64,000 bases of DNA. Origin: Alcanivorax sp. Its GTDB lineage: Bacteria > Pseudomonadota > Gammaproteobacteria > Pseudomonadales > Alcanivoracaceae. Positions within the stretch are counted from its first letter, which is position 1. Every line of letters begins with the position of its first letter. The notes beneath the pieces are model-generated. The model worked only from the letters and a program-made list of their open reading frames with translations. It did not search any database and was not told the origin of the DNA. The stretch spans positions 2,046,001 to 2,110,000 of the forward strand of contig NZ_CP051240.1 in the NCBI RefSeq assembly GCF_017794965.1. The letters are read 5' to 3'. Shown here one piece after another: positions 1-8,618 of this stretch. The position numbers and the translations under genes were made by a program.

Positions 1-790
1 GCAAGGTGTCATCCACACGCACACCTTGGTTAACGCTCAAGCCTGCCTGAAAGGCCAGTTCAGTCCGCGGGACAATACCCACGGCCTGAACCACATAGTC
101 GGCTGGCAGGCGCTGGCCATCAGCTAAAATCACTGCCGACACCGCTCCCTGATTGTTTCCTTGAAGAGACGCGGTGCGCGCCTGCATGACGAATTTCACG
201 CCACGCTGTTCCAGGTCGGCCTGCAGACGATGCCCGGCGGCTTCGTCCAGTTGCTGATTCAGCAGATGGCCGCGGCTGTGCACCAGGGTCACATCGTGTC
301 CCTGCTTCACCAGCGCGTCGGCGGCCTCCAGCCCTAAAAAGCCGCCGCCCACGACCACCACACGGGCAACCGGGAGCGACAACAACTTGCGGACGTCATA
401 GAGATCGCGAAAGCTCATGACGCCCTGTAATTCGACACCCTCAACGGGTAACTTGCGGGGCGCAGCCCCGGTAGCCAGCACCAGGCGGTCGTAGTCCAGC
501 TTGTGGCCGGCGGCGGTGACCACCTGACGACGGTGGCGGCGGATAGCCACCACCGGTGAACCGGTTATGAGTCGAATATTCCGGTCCCGGTACCACTGGT
601 GCGGGTGGGTGGTGATAGCGGTTTCATCCGTTCCACCACCCAGCAAGGGCGACAGCATGACCCGGTTGTAACCGGCAAAGGGCTCCTCGCCGACGACGGT
701 GATCTGATACAGATCCGGCGCCAACCGAGTGACCTCTTCCAGCAGGCGGATCGCCGCCATACCGTTGCCGATAACTACCAGTTTCTTCAT
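1..790 (-). CDS. FAD/NAD-dependent oxidoreductase of nitrate/nitrite assimilation (3' end outside the window)
   Basis: Reading back from an ATG at 790 gives a protein starting MKKLVVIGNGMAAIRLLEEV, a Rossmann FAD-binding start, followed by a second NAD-binding fold with GGGFLGLEAADAL near residue 145. The first domain also has the LATGAAPR stretch usual in class-I pyridine nucleotide-disulphide reductases. The fold is the same as the N-terminal part of NirB in this window, so it is a paralogue. It lies 20 bp downstream of nirD on the same strand. In pseudomonads this position holds either a flavoprotein or an assimilatory nitrate reductase, so a role passing NAD(P)H electrons to nitrate reductase is inferred. 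The gene runs off the left edge, so the C-terminal part and any Fe-S domain cannot be judged. Confidence 0.8.
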   Translation of the reverse strand, partial: MKKLVVIGNGMAAIRLLEEVTRLAPDLYQITVVGEEPFAGYNRVMLSPLLGGGTDETAITTHPHQWYRDRNIRLITGSPVVAIRRHRRQVVTAAGHKLDYDRLVLATGAAPRKLPVEGVELQGVMSFRDLYDVRKLLSLPVARVVVVGGGFLGLEAADALVKQGHDVTLVHSRGHLLNQQLDEAAGHRLQADLEQRGVKFVMQARTASLQGNNQGAVSAVILADGQRLPADYVVQAVGIVPRTELAFQAGLSVNQGVRVDDTL

Positions 791-810
791 TACTGCCTGG
801 CCCTCAATGG

Positions 811-1161
811 TCAGTTAGCTGCCGAAGTGGCAACTTCGATGACGTCGCCTTCCACCCGAACCGGATAGACATTCAAGGTGACGGTTTCATCTTCGAGACA
901 CTGACCGGTTTCCAGATCAAAATGCTGCTTGTAGATCGGAGAGGCGACCACTTTCCTGTCGCCCAATGATCCCAGCAGCCCACGGCTCAGCACATTTGCG
1001 TGGCTGAACGGGTCCATGTTGTCCAGCGCAAAGAACTGGCCATCACGGGTGCAGAACAAGGCGGCCTGACCACTGGGCAGGCGCACACCCACCCCGGTTC
1101 CCGGCAACACATCACTGACATGACAAACGGCTTTCCATTCCACCGCTACGGAACTGTTCAT
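811..1161 (-). CDS. nirD: Nitrite reductase [NAD(P)H] small subunit NirD
   Basis: A 116-residue Rieske-fold protein, the usual NirD length, starting MNSSVAVEWKAVCHVSDVLP. The middle contains the DNMDPFSHANVLSRG and SPIYKQHFDLETG segments of the family. As in other NirD proteins, the Cys/His ligands of a true Rieske centre are absent (no CxH or CxxH pair), so it probably binds no iron-sulphur cluster. NirD is the small subunit of the cytoplasmic siroheme nitrite reductase that reduces nitrite to ammonium. Its ATG is only 2 bp after the nirB stop codon, which indicates co-transcription and probably coupled translation. Confidence 0.93.
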   Translation of the reverse strand: MNSSVAVEWKAVCHVSDVLPGTGVGVRLPSGQAALFCTRDGQFFALDNMDPFSHANVLSRGLLGSLGDRKVVASPIYKQHFDLETGQCLEDETVTLNVYPVRVEGDVIEVATSAAN

Positions 1162-1163
1162 GA

Positions 1164-3692
1164 TCAGGCCTCCTCGACCAGTTCGATGCGCTCGTTCTCG
1201 TAGGCCGGACGACGCTGGCCACGCTCACGCACATACTTGAGGTTGTCATCGGTGGCATCATCGTTGACGAAGTGCTTGAAGCGTTTCACCGCTTCTTCGT
1301 CTTCGATGGTGGTCTTCCATTCGCACTGGTAAGTGCCGATGACATGCTTCATCTGCGCTTCCAGTTCTTCACCGATTCCCAGGGAATCATTGATGATCAC
1401 GTCTTTCAGGTAATCCAGACCGCCTTCCAGGTTTTCCATCCATACGCTGGTGCGCTGCAGGCGGTCAGCGGTCTTGATGTAGAACATCAGGAAACGGTCG
1501 GTGTACTTGATCAGCTCTTCGTCGCTGAGATCGGACGCGAACAGATCCGCGTGACGGGGGCGCATGCCGCCGTTACCACAGACATACAGGTTCCAGCCTT
1601 TCTCGGTGGCGATCACGCCCACATCCTTGCTCTGCGCTTCAGCACATTCGCGGGTACAACCACTGACGGCGAACTTGAGTTTGTGCGGGCTGCGCAAGCC
1701 CTTGTAGCGTTCTTCAATCTGGATGGCGGTGCCCACCGAGTCCTGTACGCCATAACGACACCAGGTAGACCCTACACAGGATTTCACAGTCCGCACGGAC
1801 TTGCCGTAGGCGTGACCGGTTTCGAAACCGGCATCCACCAGGATCTTCCAGATCTCGGGAAGTTGATCCACCCGGGCACCGAACAGATCGACCCGCTGAC
1901 CACCGGTGATCTTGGTGTAGAGGTCATATTTCTTGGCCACTTCACCGAGCACGATCAGCTTGTCCGGGGTGATCTCACCACCGGCCACACGGGGCACGAT
2001 GGAATAGGTGCCATCACGCTGCATGTTGCCGAGGAAGTAGTCGTTGGTGTCCTGCAGGCCCGCGTGAGGTTTCTCCAGCACATAGTCGTTCCAGCAGGAA
2101 GCAAGCACGGAGCCCACGGTGGGCTTGCAGATATCACAACCATCACCGCTGCCGTGTTTTTCCAGCAGCTCATCGAACGTCTTGATCTCGCCGACACGAA
2201 CCAGGTGATAGATTTCTTCACGGGAATACGCAAAGTGTTCGCACAGGTGGTTGTTCACTTCCACACCGCGCTTTTCCAGTTCGCTATCCAGCACCTGTTT
2301 CACCAGTGCCGCACAACCACCACAGGTGGCCGATGCCTTGGTACAGGTCTTCAGGTCACCCACGGTCATGGCGCCATCATCGATGGCGGCACACAGGTCA
2401 CCCTTGGACACGTTGTTACAAGAACAGATCTGGGCAGTATCAGGTAACGCATCGGCACCCAGCAGCGGCGCGCCATCGGACACCGGCGCCACCAAGGCCG
2501 CCGGATCGCCGGGCAGGTCCATCTCGTTGAGGCACAGTTGCAGCAGGTTGCCGTAATCGGCGGCATCCCCTACCAGCACGGCACCCAGCAGTTTCTTGCC
2601 ACACTCGCTGATCACGGCTTTCTTGTAGATGCCGGCACTCTGGTCCATGAACACGGTGCTGCGGCAGCCCGGAGTGTTGCCGTGAGCATCGCCGATGGAG
2701 GCTACATCCACGCCCATCAACTTGAGCTTGGTGCTCATGTCAGCACCCAGGAACGCATTTTCCTGCTTGCCCATCAGGTGTTCCGCGGCCACTTCAGCCA
2801 TCTGGTAGCCAGGCGCCACCAGACCATAAATGCGGCCATTCCAGAGGGCCACTTCGCCGATAGCGTAGATGTCATCATCGGAGGTCACACAGTGATCGTT
2901 GACCACGATACCGCCGCGCTCACCCAGTTCCAGTTCACAGGCACGACCCAGCGCATCCTGAGGGCGGATACCGGCGGAGAACACGATCACATCCGTTTCC
3001 AGGTGCTTGTCGTCGCCGAAGTTCATGCGGTGATTGCAGCTTTCACCATCCACAATTTCCTGGGTGCCGGTGCTGGTGTGCACCGTCACGCCCAGTTCCT
3101 GAATCTTGTCTTTCAGCAGCGCACCGCCGAAGTCATCCACCTGCACGGCCATCAGACGCGGAGCAAATTCCACTACGTGGGTTTCCAGCCCCAGGTCATG
3201 CAGCGCCTTGGCCGCTTCCAGACCGAGCAGACCACCGCCAACCACGGTACCTACTTTGCCGTCCTTACTGGCGGCAATCATGGCATCCAGATCATCGATG
3301 GTGCGGTAAACGAAACAGTTATCGCGATCGTTGCCGGGAATCGGCGGAACGAACGGGTAAGAACCGGTGGCCAGCACCAGCTTGTCATAAGAGAGTGTCT
3401 CACCGGTGTTGGTCGTCACGGTCTTGGCAGCCCGATCGATGCTGTCTGCACGGGTCTTCAGCTTCAGGCTGATATCGTGCTCTTCAAAGAAACCTTCCGG
3501 GACCAGGGACAGGTCATCAGCAGTCTTGCCGGAAAAATAACTGGTCAACCCGACACGGTCGTAAGCCGGCAGCGGCTCTTCACACAGTACGGTGATGTCG
3601 AATTGTTCACGGCCACCCTGGGTAACCAGCGCTTCCAGATAACGCTGGCCTACCATCCCGTGGCCGATCAAAAGAAGTTGTTGCTTTGCCAT
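1164..3692 (-). CDS. nirB: Nitrite reductase [NAD(P)H] large subunit NirB
   Basis: An 842-residue protein, full length for NirB, reducing nitrite to ammonium with NAD(P)H in the cytoplasm. Domains in order: FAD and NAD Rossmann folds (about 1-400; GGGLLGLEAAKAL near 150), BFD-like [2Fe-2S] region (CSCNNVSKGDL, then CGGCAALV), and the ferredoxin-like and siroheme/[4Fe-4S] domains with the cluster cysteines in CVGSTWC and CTRECAEA. The ATG at 3692 (MAKQQLLLIG) is chosen because a GAGGGTGAG ribosome-binding stretch precedes it; an in-frame GTG at 3701 would add three residues. It is first in a nirB-nirD-flavoprotein unit, behind a sigma-54 promoter match at 3732-3748 and NtrC-like sites near 3840. 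Confidence 0.95.
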   Translation of the reverse strand: MAKQQLLLIGHGMVGQRYLEALVTQGGREQFDITVLCEEPLPAYDRVGLTSYFSGKTADDLSLVPEGFFEEHDISLKLKTRADSIDRAAKTVTTNTGETLSYDKLVLATGSYPFVPPIPGNDRDNCFVYRTIDDLDAMIAASKDGKVGTVVGGGLLGLEAAKALHDLGLETHVVEFAPRLMAVQVDDFGGALLKDKIQELGVTVHTSTGTQEIVDGESCNHRMNFGDDKHLETDVIVFSAGIRPQDALGRACELELGERGGIVVNDHCVTSDDDIYAIGEVALWNGRIYGLVAPGYQMAEVAAEHLMGKQENAFLGADMSTKLKLMGVDVASIGDAHGNTPGCRSTVFMDQSAGIYKKAVISECGKKLLGAVLVGDAADYGNLLQLCLNEMDLPGDPAALVAPVSDGAPLLGADALPDTAQICSCNNVSKGDLCAAIDDGAMTVGDLKTCTKASATCGGCAALVKQVLDSELEKRGVEVNNHLCEHFAYSREEIYHLVRVGEIKTFDELLEKHGSGDGCDICKPTVGSVLASCWNDYVLEKPHAGLQDTNDYFLGNMQRDGTYSIVPRVAGGEITPDKLIVLGEVAKKYDLYTKITGGQRVDLFGARVDQLPEIWKILVDAGFETGHAYGKSVRTVKSCVGSTWCRYGVQDSVGTAIQIEERYKGLRSPHKLKFAVSGCTRECAEAQSKDVGVIATEKGWNLYVCGNGGMRPRHADLFASDLSDEELIKYTDRFLMFYIKTADRLQRTSVWMENLEGGLDYLKDVIINDSLGIGEELEAQMKHVIGTYQCEWKTTIEDEEAVKRFKHFVNDDATDDNLKYVRERGQRRPAYENERIELVEEA

Positions 3693-3731
3693 AAGGCTCA
3701 CCCTCGCGGTGCGTAACTGACACCGCTACAT

Positions 3732-3748
3732 GAGCAAGGCCTGTGCCA
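3732..3748 (-). promoter_or_regulatory. Sigma-54 promoter of the nirBD unit
   Basis: On the minus strand the sequence is TGGCACAGGCCTTGCTC. GG of the -24 element lies at 3746-3747 and GC of the -12 element at 3734-3735, exactly 10 bases apart, the invariant sigma-54 (RpoN) spacing. Transcription would start near 3723, leaving a short leader with the ribosome-binding stretch before nirB. The matching promoter of the divergent narK unit supports the call. Confidence 0.8.
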
Positions 3749-3832
3749 ACTTTATATCTAATTGTTTTTAAAGTAATTATTGTGATTTTCGCGATTAAAA
3801 CATCATTTCAATGCATTTATTTAATGCGTTTG

Positions 3833-3861
3833 TGCACGGCTAAGATGCACTTTTTCGTGCA
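3833..3861. promoter_or_regulatory. Two overlapping NtrC-like sites upstream of nirB
   Basis: TGCAC-N7-ATGCA at 3833-3849 differs from the NtrC consensus (TGCAC-N7-GTGCA) at one base. A second, overlapping TGCAC-N6-GTGCA lies at 3846-3861 and is one base short in the spacer. They lie about 85-115 bp upstream of the -24 element, a usual enhancer distance for NtrC. NtrC as the binder is inferred from sequence and context. Confidence 0.6.
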
Positions 3862-4535
3862 CCCTTATGACTCATTCGCACGCATCAGCCCGGCACACTC
3901 TTCACAAATCCCACCCTCAACCCATCTCTCGCCACGCTCGCACCAATGACAGTCACCCTGCTCTGCCCCTACCTTCTATATACCAGCATTTTTTGGTTCA
4001 TCGCGGATTAGCGGGAAGGGGCGATGAGATGAATGTCCCCGGCTTAATCCCGCTCACAGGCCGCCACATGCTTGAAGCCAGACGCCAGACGCCAGACGCC
4101 TGACGACAGGAACACATACCGGGTTGCATCGGACGCCTGTGTGCGATGCGAAGCCGCGTAGGTTGGAAATCGCCGCAGGCGATCTCCGACAGAGCCTTTC
4201 CTGTGGTGCGGGACAATGATGGAAAATGCGACGGAGATCGGCTTCCGCCGATTTCCGCCCTACGGTGTTATCTGGGCGTGCTGCAGCCGCAGAGCGGCCC
4301 CAAAAAAGGCTCATCGCAGATTTGAGGGAAGTGGCGAAGTCTGGTCGGGCGTCTGACCAACCTGTTTTCCCGCAAATCCACGATGAACCATTTTTTACCC
4401 CGAATTTTGCGGCGCCTTTCAACTCACTCTAGGCACTGACAGCCACAACCCCCTCAACCCGGCACTCGCTTCCGGGCACAATTTTTGAGCCTGAACTCGG
4501 CACAGATATAAGGCATCTGCCGAAAAAACCCAAAA
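3862..4535. repeat. Intergenic region with repeat fragments between nirB and narK
   Basis: No convincing gene lies here. The region holds several repeat families found elsewhere in the window. A TTCATCGCGGATTAGCGG unit at 3995-4020 is followed by a heptad array (GACGCCA/GACGCCT, 4074-4108); both recur, diverged, at 13968-14098. Inverted copies of a GGAAATCGCC-type unit lie at 4149-4190 and 4228-4265. A GCCGCAGAGCGGC mini-hairpin lies at 4286-4298. A short palindromic element at 4309-4399 has arms of the TCATCGCAGATTT type. A pile-up of decayed intergenic repeats between two divergent promoters is the simplest reading. Confidence 0.7.
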
Positions 4536-4552
4536 TGCACGAGGTACGTGCA
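4536..4552. promoter_or_regulatory. NtrC-binding site upstream of narK
   Basis: TGCACGAGGTACGTGCA matches the NtrC palindrome TGCAC-N7-GTGCA exactly in both half-sites. It lies about 110-125 bp upstream of the -24 element of the narK sigma-54 promoter, where an enhancer-binding protein would be expected to act by looping. Confidence 0.75.
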
Positions 4553-4658
4553 TTTTTTTCGCCCCATAATGCAGCCAAAAGCATCATCATCCCGCACAAA
4601 ACAAGCAAAGGCGACGATGAAATTTTGTTTTTCACTTAAATATCAACAAGTTACCTGT

Positions 4659-4674
4659 TGGCACAGCTATTGCT
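4659..4674 (+). promoter_or_regulatory. Sigma-54 promoter of the narK-kinase unit
   Basis: TGGCACAGCTATTGCT has GG at 4660-4661 and GC at 4672-4673 with exactly 10 bases between, matching the sigma-54 consensus TGGCAC-N5-TTGCW. The predicted start is near 4684, about 30 bp before the narK ATG. With the NtrC palindrome upstream, this points to activation under nitrogen limitation. Confidence 0.82.
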
Positions 4675-4715
4675 ATATCCATGGCATCGACCAACCGCCC
4701 GTGGATGGAGCCATC

Positions 4716-6185
4716 ATGAGCGCCGACAAACTAAATCTTCTTAATTTTTCTGCACCGCGAATCCGCTTGTTGCATCTGAGCTGGGTCGCCTTCTTTATTA
4801 CCTTTGTCGTGTGGTTTTCCCATGCGCCACTGATGGGTCACCTGCGTGAGGCATTCGACCTCACCACCGAACAGGTGAAGGCCCTGCTGATTCTTAACGT
4901 GGCACTGACCATCCCCTCCCGGGTGATTATCGGTTCTCTGGTAGACCGCTTCGGTCCGCGCAAGGTGTTTGGCTGTTTGCTGATCATCTCCGCTGTTCCC
5001 TGTTGGGCGTTTGCCATGTCCACCACCTTCGAACAGCTGGCCATCACCCGCCTTATGCTGGGTTTTGTCGGTGCCGGCTTTGTGGTGGGCATCCGTCTGA
5101 TCGGCGAATGGTTCCCGGCCAATGAAGTGGGCCTGGCAGAGGGCGTCTACGGTGGTTGGGGCAACTTCGGTTCCGCCGCCGCCGCCATCACCCTGCCCAC
5201 CGTTGCCATGTTGTTTGGTGGTGAAGACGGCTGGCGCTGGGCCATTGCCAGCACCGGCATGATTGCCGTGCTTTACGGTTTCTTTTTCCTGTGGAAAGCC
5301 CGCAACACTCCGAAAGGTTCCTCCTACTTCAAGCCCAAGCGCAGCGCTGCACTTGAAGTCAGCACCAAACGCGATCTGTATTTCTATCTGGGCATGAGCG
5401 TGCCGCTGTACGCCGCCCTGCTGGTGATCGTATGGCGTCTTGGTCCGACCAATCTTGGGCTGTTTGACACGACGACCCAGTATGTTCTGGTCTCTCTGGT
5501 CATGGCATTGGGCATCGTCCAGATTGGCCAGGCCTGGCGGGTCAATCGCGACCATCTCAAAGAAGGGGTCAGCGAACACGACCGCTACAGCTTCAAACAA
5601 GTAGCGATCCTTGATCTGTCCTATATGGTGACCTTCGGTTCCGAACTGGCCGTGGTCTCCATGCTGCCGCTATTCTTTGCCGACACATTCGGACTGGAAC
5701 CGGTAATGGCCGGTCTGCTGGCCTCCGGATATGCTTTCATGAACCTGGCGGCACGTCCCGGGGGCGGCTGGCTCTCCGACAAATTTGGCCGTAAGAAGTC
5801 CCTGATCATTCTGCTGGCCGGTCTGATGGTGGGTTACGGCCTGATGAGCCAGATCGGCAGCACCTGGCCACTGGCCCTGGCCGTGATTGCCACCATGTGC
5901 TGCTCTTTCTTTGTTCAGGCAGGCGAAGGGGCGGTGTTTGCTACCGTGCCGCTGATCAAGCGCCGTCTGACCGGCCAGATCGCCGGCATGGTAGGCGCCT
6001 ATGGCAACACCGGTGCCGTGATCTTCCTGACCGTGCTGACTTTCGTCGACCCCAGCACCTTCTTCCTGGTCATCGCTGCCAGCGCCGCCGTGGCCTTTGT
6101 TGCCGTGCAGTTCCTGGACGAGCCTAAAGGCCATATTGCCGAAATCGATGAAAGCGGCGAAGTCCAGCTGATCAAGGTGGGCTGA
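4716..6185 (+). CDS. Nitrate/nitrite transporter, NarK/NasA family MFS
   Basis: A 489-residue polytopic membrane protein of the major facilitator superfamily. The family pattern includes the first-helix LSWVAFFITFVVWFSHAPL and the glycine-rich nitrate signature GVYGGWGNFGSAAAA near residue 150; a second glycine-rich stretch (GMVGAYGNTGAV) lies in the C-terminal half. About 12 membrane helices are expected. It would import nitrate across the inner membrane for assimilation. The ATG at 4716 is preferred because GGAG lies 5-9 bp upstream and it falls just after the sigma-54 promoter; longer in-frame readings would start upstream of that promoter. The following kinase-phosphatase gene begins 61 bp later. 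Confidence 0.92.
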   Translation: MSADKLNLLNFSAPRIRLLHLSWVAFFITFVVWFSHAPLMGHLREAFDLTTEQVKALLILNVALTIPSRVIIGSLVDRFGPRKVFGCLLIISAVPCWAFAMSTTFEQLAITRLMLGFVGAGFVVGIRLIGEWFPANEVGLAEGVYGGWGNFGSAAAAITLPTVAMLFGGEDGWRWAIASTGMIAVLYGFFFLWKARNTPKGSSYFKPKRSAALEVSTKRDLYFYLGMSVPLYAALLVIVWRLGPTNLGLFDTTTQYVLVSLVMALGIVQIGQAWRVNRDHLKEGVSEHDRYSFKQVAILDLSYMVTFGSELAVVSMLPLFFADTFGLEPVMAGLLASGYAFMNLAARPGGGWLSDKFGRKKSLIILLAGLMVGYGLMSQIGSTWPLALAVIATMCCSFFVQAGEGAVFATVPLIKRRLTGQIAGMVGAYGNTGAVIFLTVLTFVDPSTFFLVIAASAAVAFVAVQFLDEPKGHIAEIDESGEVQLIKVG

Positions 6186-6246
6186 ACCGGGCGGCAGGCA
6201 CTGTATTCAGTGCCTGCCTGTTCAGGGATAAACACAGGTATCGACC

Positions 6247-7962
6247 ATGGATGCGAACGCAACATTGACGGCCAGCAAACCGGACAGCGCGACAACGGAT
6301 CCCGAACTCGCTCCGCGGGTGCGCATTGGCCAGTTCAGTGAAAGCGGTGCCAAGCTGCATAATCAGGACGCCCTGGCCATGCAGATTCCCGAGGGTAGCC
6401 TGATGCGCACCAAAGGCATTGTGGCGGCACTGGCAGATGGCCTGTCCAGTGCCGGTGCCGCCCGGGAAGCCGCAGAGTCCTGCGTGCTCGGATTCATCAG
6501 CGACTACTACGCCACACCGGCGCTATGGAGCGTCCCGCGCTCAGCCCAGAAAGTACTGGAAGCGCTCAACCGCTGGTTGTGCCGACAGACTCTGGCAGGG
6601 GAAAGCCATCTGTGCACCCTCTCCTTGCTAATTCTCCGCTCCCAGACTGCCCATCTGTTTCAGGTGGGCGATTCACGGATTTGGCGGCTGCGCAACGACA
6701 AGCTGGAATGTCTGACCCGCGACCACAGCCGCATGCTCGGCGACAACCGCCAGGTACTCACCCGAGTGATGGGTGGTGACACCCGTCTGGATGTGGATTA
6801 CAGCAGCAGTGATTTGCAGGTGGGTGATATCTACCTGCTTACCAGTGACGGTGTGCACGGCTTTCTCAGCCGTTCACGCATGCAGGGCATTCTGCGCGGC
6901 AGCAGCACACCGGAAGTGTGCTCCCAGGCGCTGGTAGAAGCCGCCCTTGCCAATGGCAGTGATGATAATCTGAGTTGCCAGATACTGGTGGTGGATGCCC
7001 TGCCGGACGCCGGCGCAGATGAGGTACTGCGCCAGCGCGGCAACCTGCCCCTGCCCCCTCCGCTCAGCCCGGGGATGCGTCTGGATGGCTACACGGTGAA
7101 ACGGGAACTGTACGCCAGTGTGCGCAGCCACCTGTATCTGGTTGAAGACGATACCGGCAACCCTTCCGTGTTGAAGACGCCTTCGGTCAATCTGGAAGAC
7201 GATCGTTTCTCTCTGGAGCGGTTTGTCATGGAAGGCTGGGTTGGCAACCGTTTGCGCAACCCGCACCTGTTGCGTTACCTGCCCATTGATGACAATCCCA
7301 GCTGTCTGTATCAACGCCTTGAGTTCATTGACGGCGTGACGCTGAAACAGTGGTTGAACGATCATCCCGATGCGCCTGTGGAAGAGAAACTCTATCTGGC
7401 AGACCAGCTGCTCAACGGTATTCGTGCACTGCACCGTGCGGATGTGATCCATGGCGACCTGAAGCCGGAAAACATCATGGTGGACAGTAACGGCCTGGTG
7501 CGTATCGTGGATTTCGGCAGCTGCCATTGCCGTGGTATGGAACAGATCAATGCCGATATCCCCCTGGGCACCCGGGATTACAGCGCACCGGAGCTGGTCG
7601 AAGGCAGCCCCCCCTCCGAACAAAGCGACCTTTTCTCTGCCGGCGTGATTATTCATGAGATGCTGACCGGGGCCCTGCCCTGGCAGGGGCGGTATGAAAA
7701 AGCCTCCCACCAACCGCTGCCCCCACTGCAGGGACTGAATGCATTCATCCCCCTGTGGATCAACAACGTGCTGCAGATTGCCCTTCAGCGCCAACCCAAC
7801 CAACGCTTTGCCGACGCCGCCGAATTCCGCGACGCCCTGCGCCGCCCGGTCCGAAACAGCAAGCCGGTCCAGGACAATAGCGTGAGTGAATTGAGGTTGT
7901 GGAAAGGGGCGTGTGTGGTACTGGTGATGTTGTTGTTGATTAGCGTCAGCCTGAATCAGTGA
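6247..7962 (+). CDS. PP2C-type phosphatase / Ser-Thr kinase fusion with C-terminal membrane anchor
   Basis: 571 residues. Residues about 15-245 form a PP2C-family phosphatase (ALADGLSSAGAAREAAES, QVGDSRIWRL, LLTSDGVHGFL, SDDNLSCQIL supply the metal-binding aspartates). Residues about 275-540 form a Hanks-type kinase with catalytic HGDLKPENIM, DFG and a YSAPELVEG activation segment. The N-lobe has a lysine (VLKTP) but no clear GxGxxG loop. A single hydrophobic helix ends the protein (ACVVLVMLLLIS). Pseudomonads carry the same fusion beside nitrate-assimilation genes, so a post-translational role in nitrate uptake or reduction is inferred; the target is unknown. The stop codon is followed after 7 bp by an AT-rich heptad array. 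Confidence 0.9.
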   Translation: MDANATLTASKPDSATTDPELAPRVRIGQFSESGAKLHNQDALAMQIPEGSLMRTKGIVAALADGLSSAGAAREAAESCVLGFISDYYATPALWSVPRSAQKVLEALNRWLCRQTLAGESHLCTLSLLILRSQTAHLFQVGDSRIWRLRNDKLECLTRDHSRMLGDNRQVLTRVMGGDTRLDVDYSSSDLQVGDIYLLTSDGVHGFLSRSRMQGILRGSSTPEVCSQALVEAALANGSDDNLSCQILVVDALPDAGADEVLRQRGNLPLPPPLSPGMRLDGYTVKRELYASVRSHLYLVEDDTGNPSVLKTPSVNLEDDRFSLERFVMEGWVGNRLRNPHLLRYLPIDDNPSCLYQRLEFIDGVTLKQWLNDHPDAPVEEKLYLADQLLNGIRALHRADVIHGDLKPENIMVDSNGLVRIVDFGSCHCRGMEQINADIPLGTRDYSAPELVEGSPPSEQSDLFSAGVIIHEMLTGALPWQGRYEKASHQPLPPLQGLNAFIPLWINNVLQIALQRQPNQRFADAAEFRDALRRPVRNSKPVQDNSVSELRLWKGACVVLVMLLLISVSLNQ

Positions 7963-7969
7963 ACGACAG

Positions 7970-8618
7970 GATAATTAATAATGAATAGTTAATAATTAAT
8001 AGCTGCGCGAGCAGCGACTGTCTTCATACAAGCAATGGGGCCGCGCCCAAACTCTGGGCGCGGCCTCATGCGTTTCAAAACACGAAAACCCGTCTCGCGA
8101 TGTTATTAAGGTACTTCTAAATATTGGTTCATCGCGGATTTGAGGGAAGGTTTTACACAAAGCCTTTGCCGTAGGAGCGTCGCTCGCGGCGCGATTCCAG
8201 CACTTTACTTCGCCCTGGGTGAAATCAATGCCTGGAGGGAGATTCAGCTTGCTGAACTTCCCACACAAGCAGCAAAGCCAGTTTTACCACAGAGGTCACT
8301 GAGACCACTGAGTGAAAACAATAGGGTTCCTCAGTGGTCTCTGCGATCCCTGTGGTGAAAACGTTTTTGATCCTGGCCTGGAATCGCACCGCGACCGAGC
8401 GGAGCGAATAACCGACGCTCCGACGGGAAGGCCTTGGTAGTCGCAACTTCCCGCTAATCCGCAATGAACCTTAATAATTAATACCTGCGCGAAAAGCGAC
8501 TGTCTTCATACCAAGCAATGAGGCCGCGCCCAAACCCTGGGCGCGGCCTCATGCGTTTCAAAACACGAAAACCCGTCTCGCGACATTATTAACTATTCAT
8601 TATTAATTATTCATTCTT
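7970..8618. repeat. Composite repeat: AT-rich heptad arms, duplicated hairpin core, inner palindromic insert
   Basis: The left arm (7970-8004) is five 7-bp units of the AATAATT type; the right arm (8584-8618) is its inverted complement and includes the stop codon of the DUF1285 gene. A segment of about 130 bp is present twice in direct orientation (about 7985-8110 and 8467-8595), each copy carrying a GGCCGCGCCC hairpin (8039-8065; 8518-8552). Between them lies a palindromic insert (8126-8470) with GGTTCATCGCGGATT-type ends, inner GTAGGAGC-type arms and a central inverted repeat of CACTGAG/CTCAGTG type around 8288-8361. No transposase is present. An element inserted into, and partly duplicating, an older heptad-bounded element would explain the order. 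Confidence 0.85.

Noticed and set aside
1272..2447. 391-codon frame opposite nirB, and a 392-codon one at 2538-3716
   Set aside because: Both are antisense to well-supported nirB sequence and show no protein family features.
4226..4432. Small open frame upstream of narK
   Set aside because: It lies in a cluster of intergenic repeats, has no ribosome-binding site and a composition shaped by the repeats.
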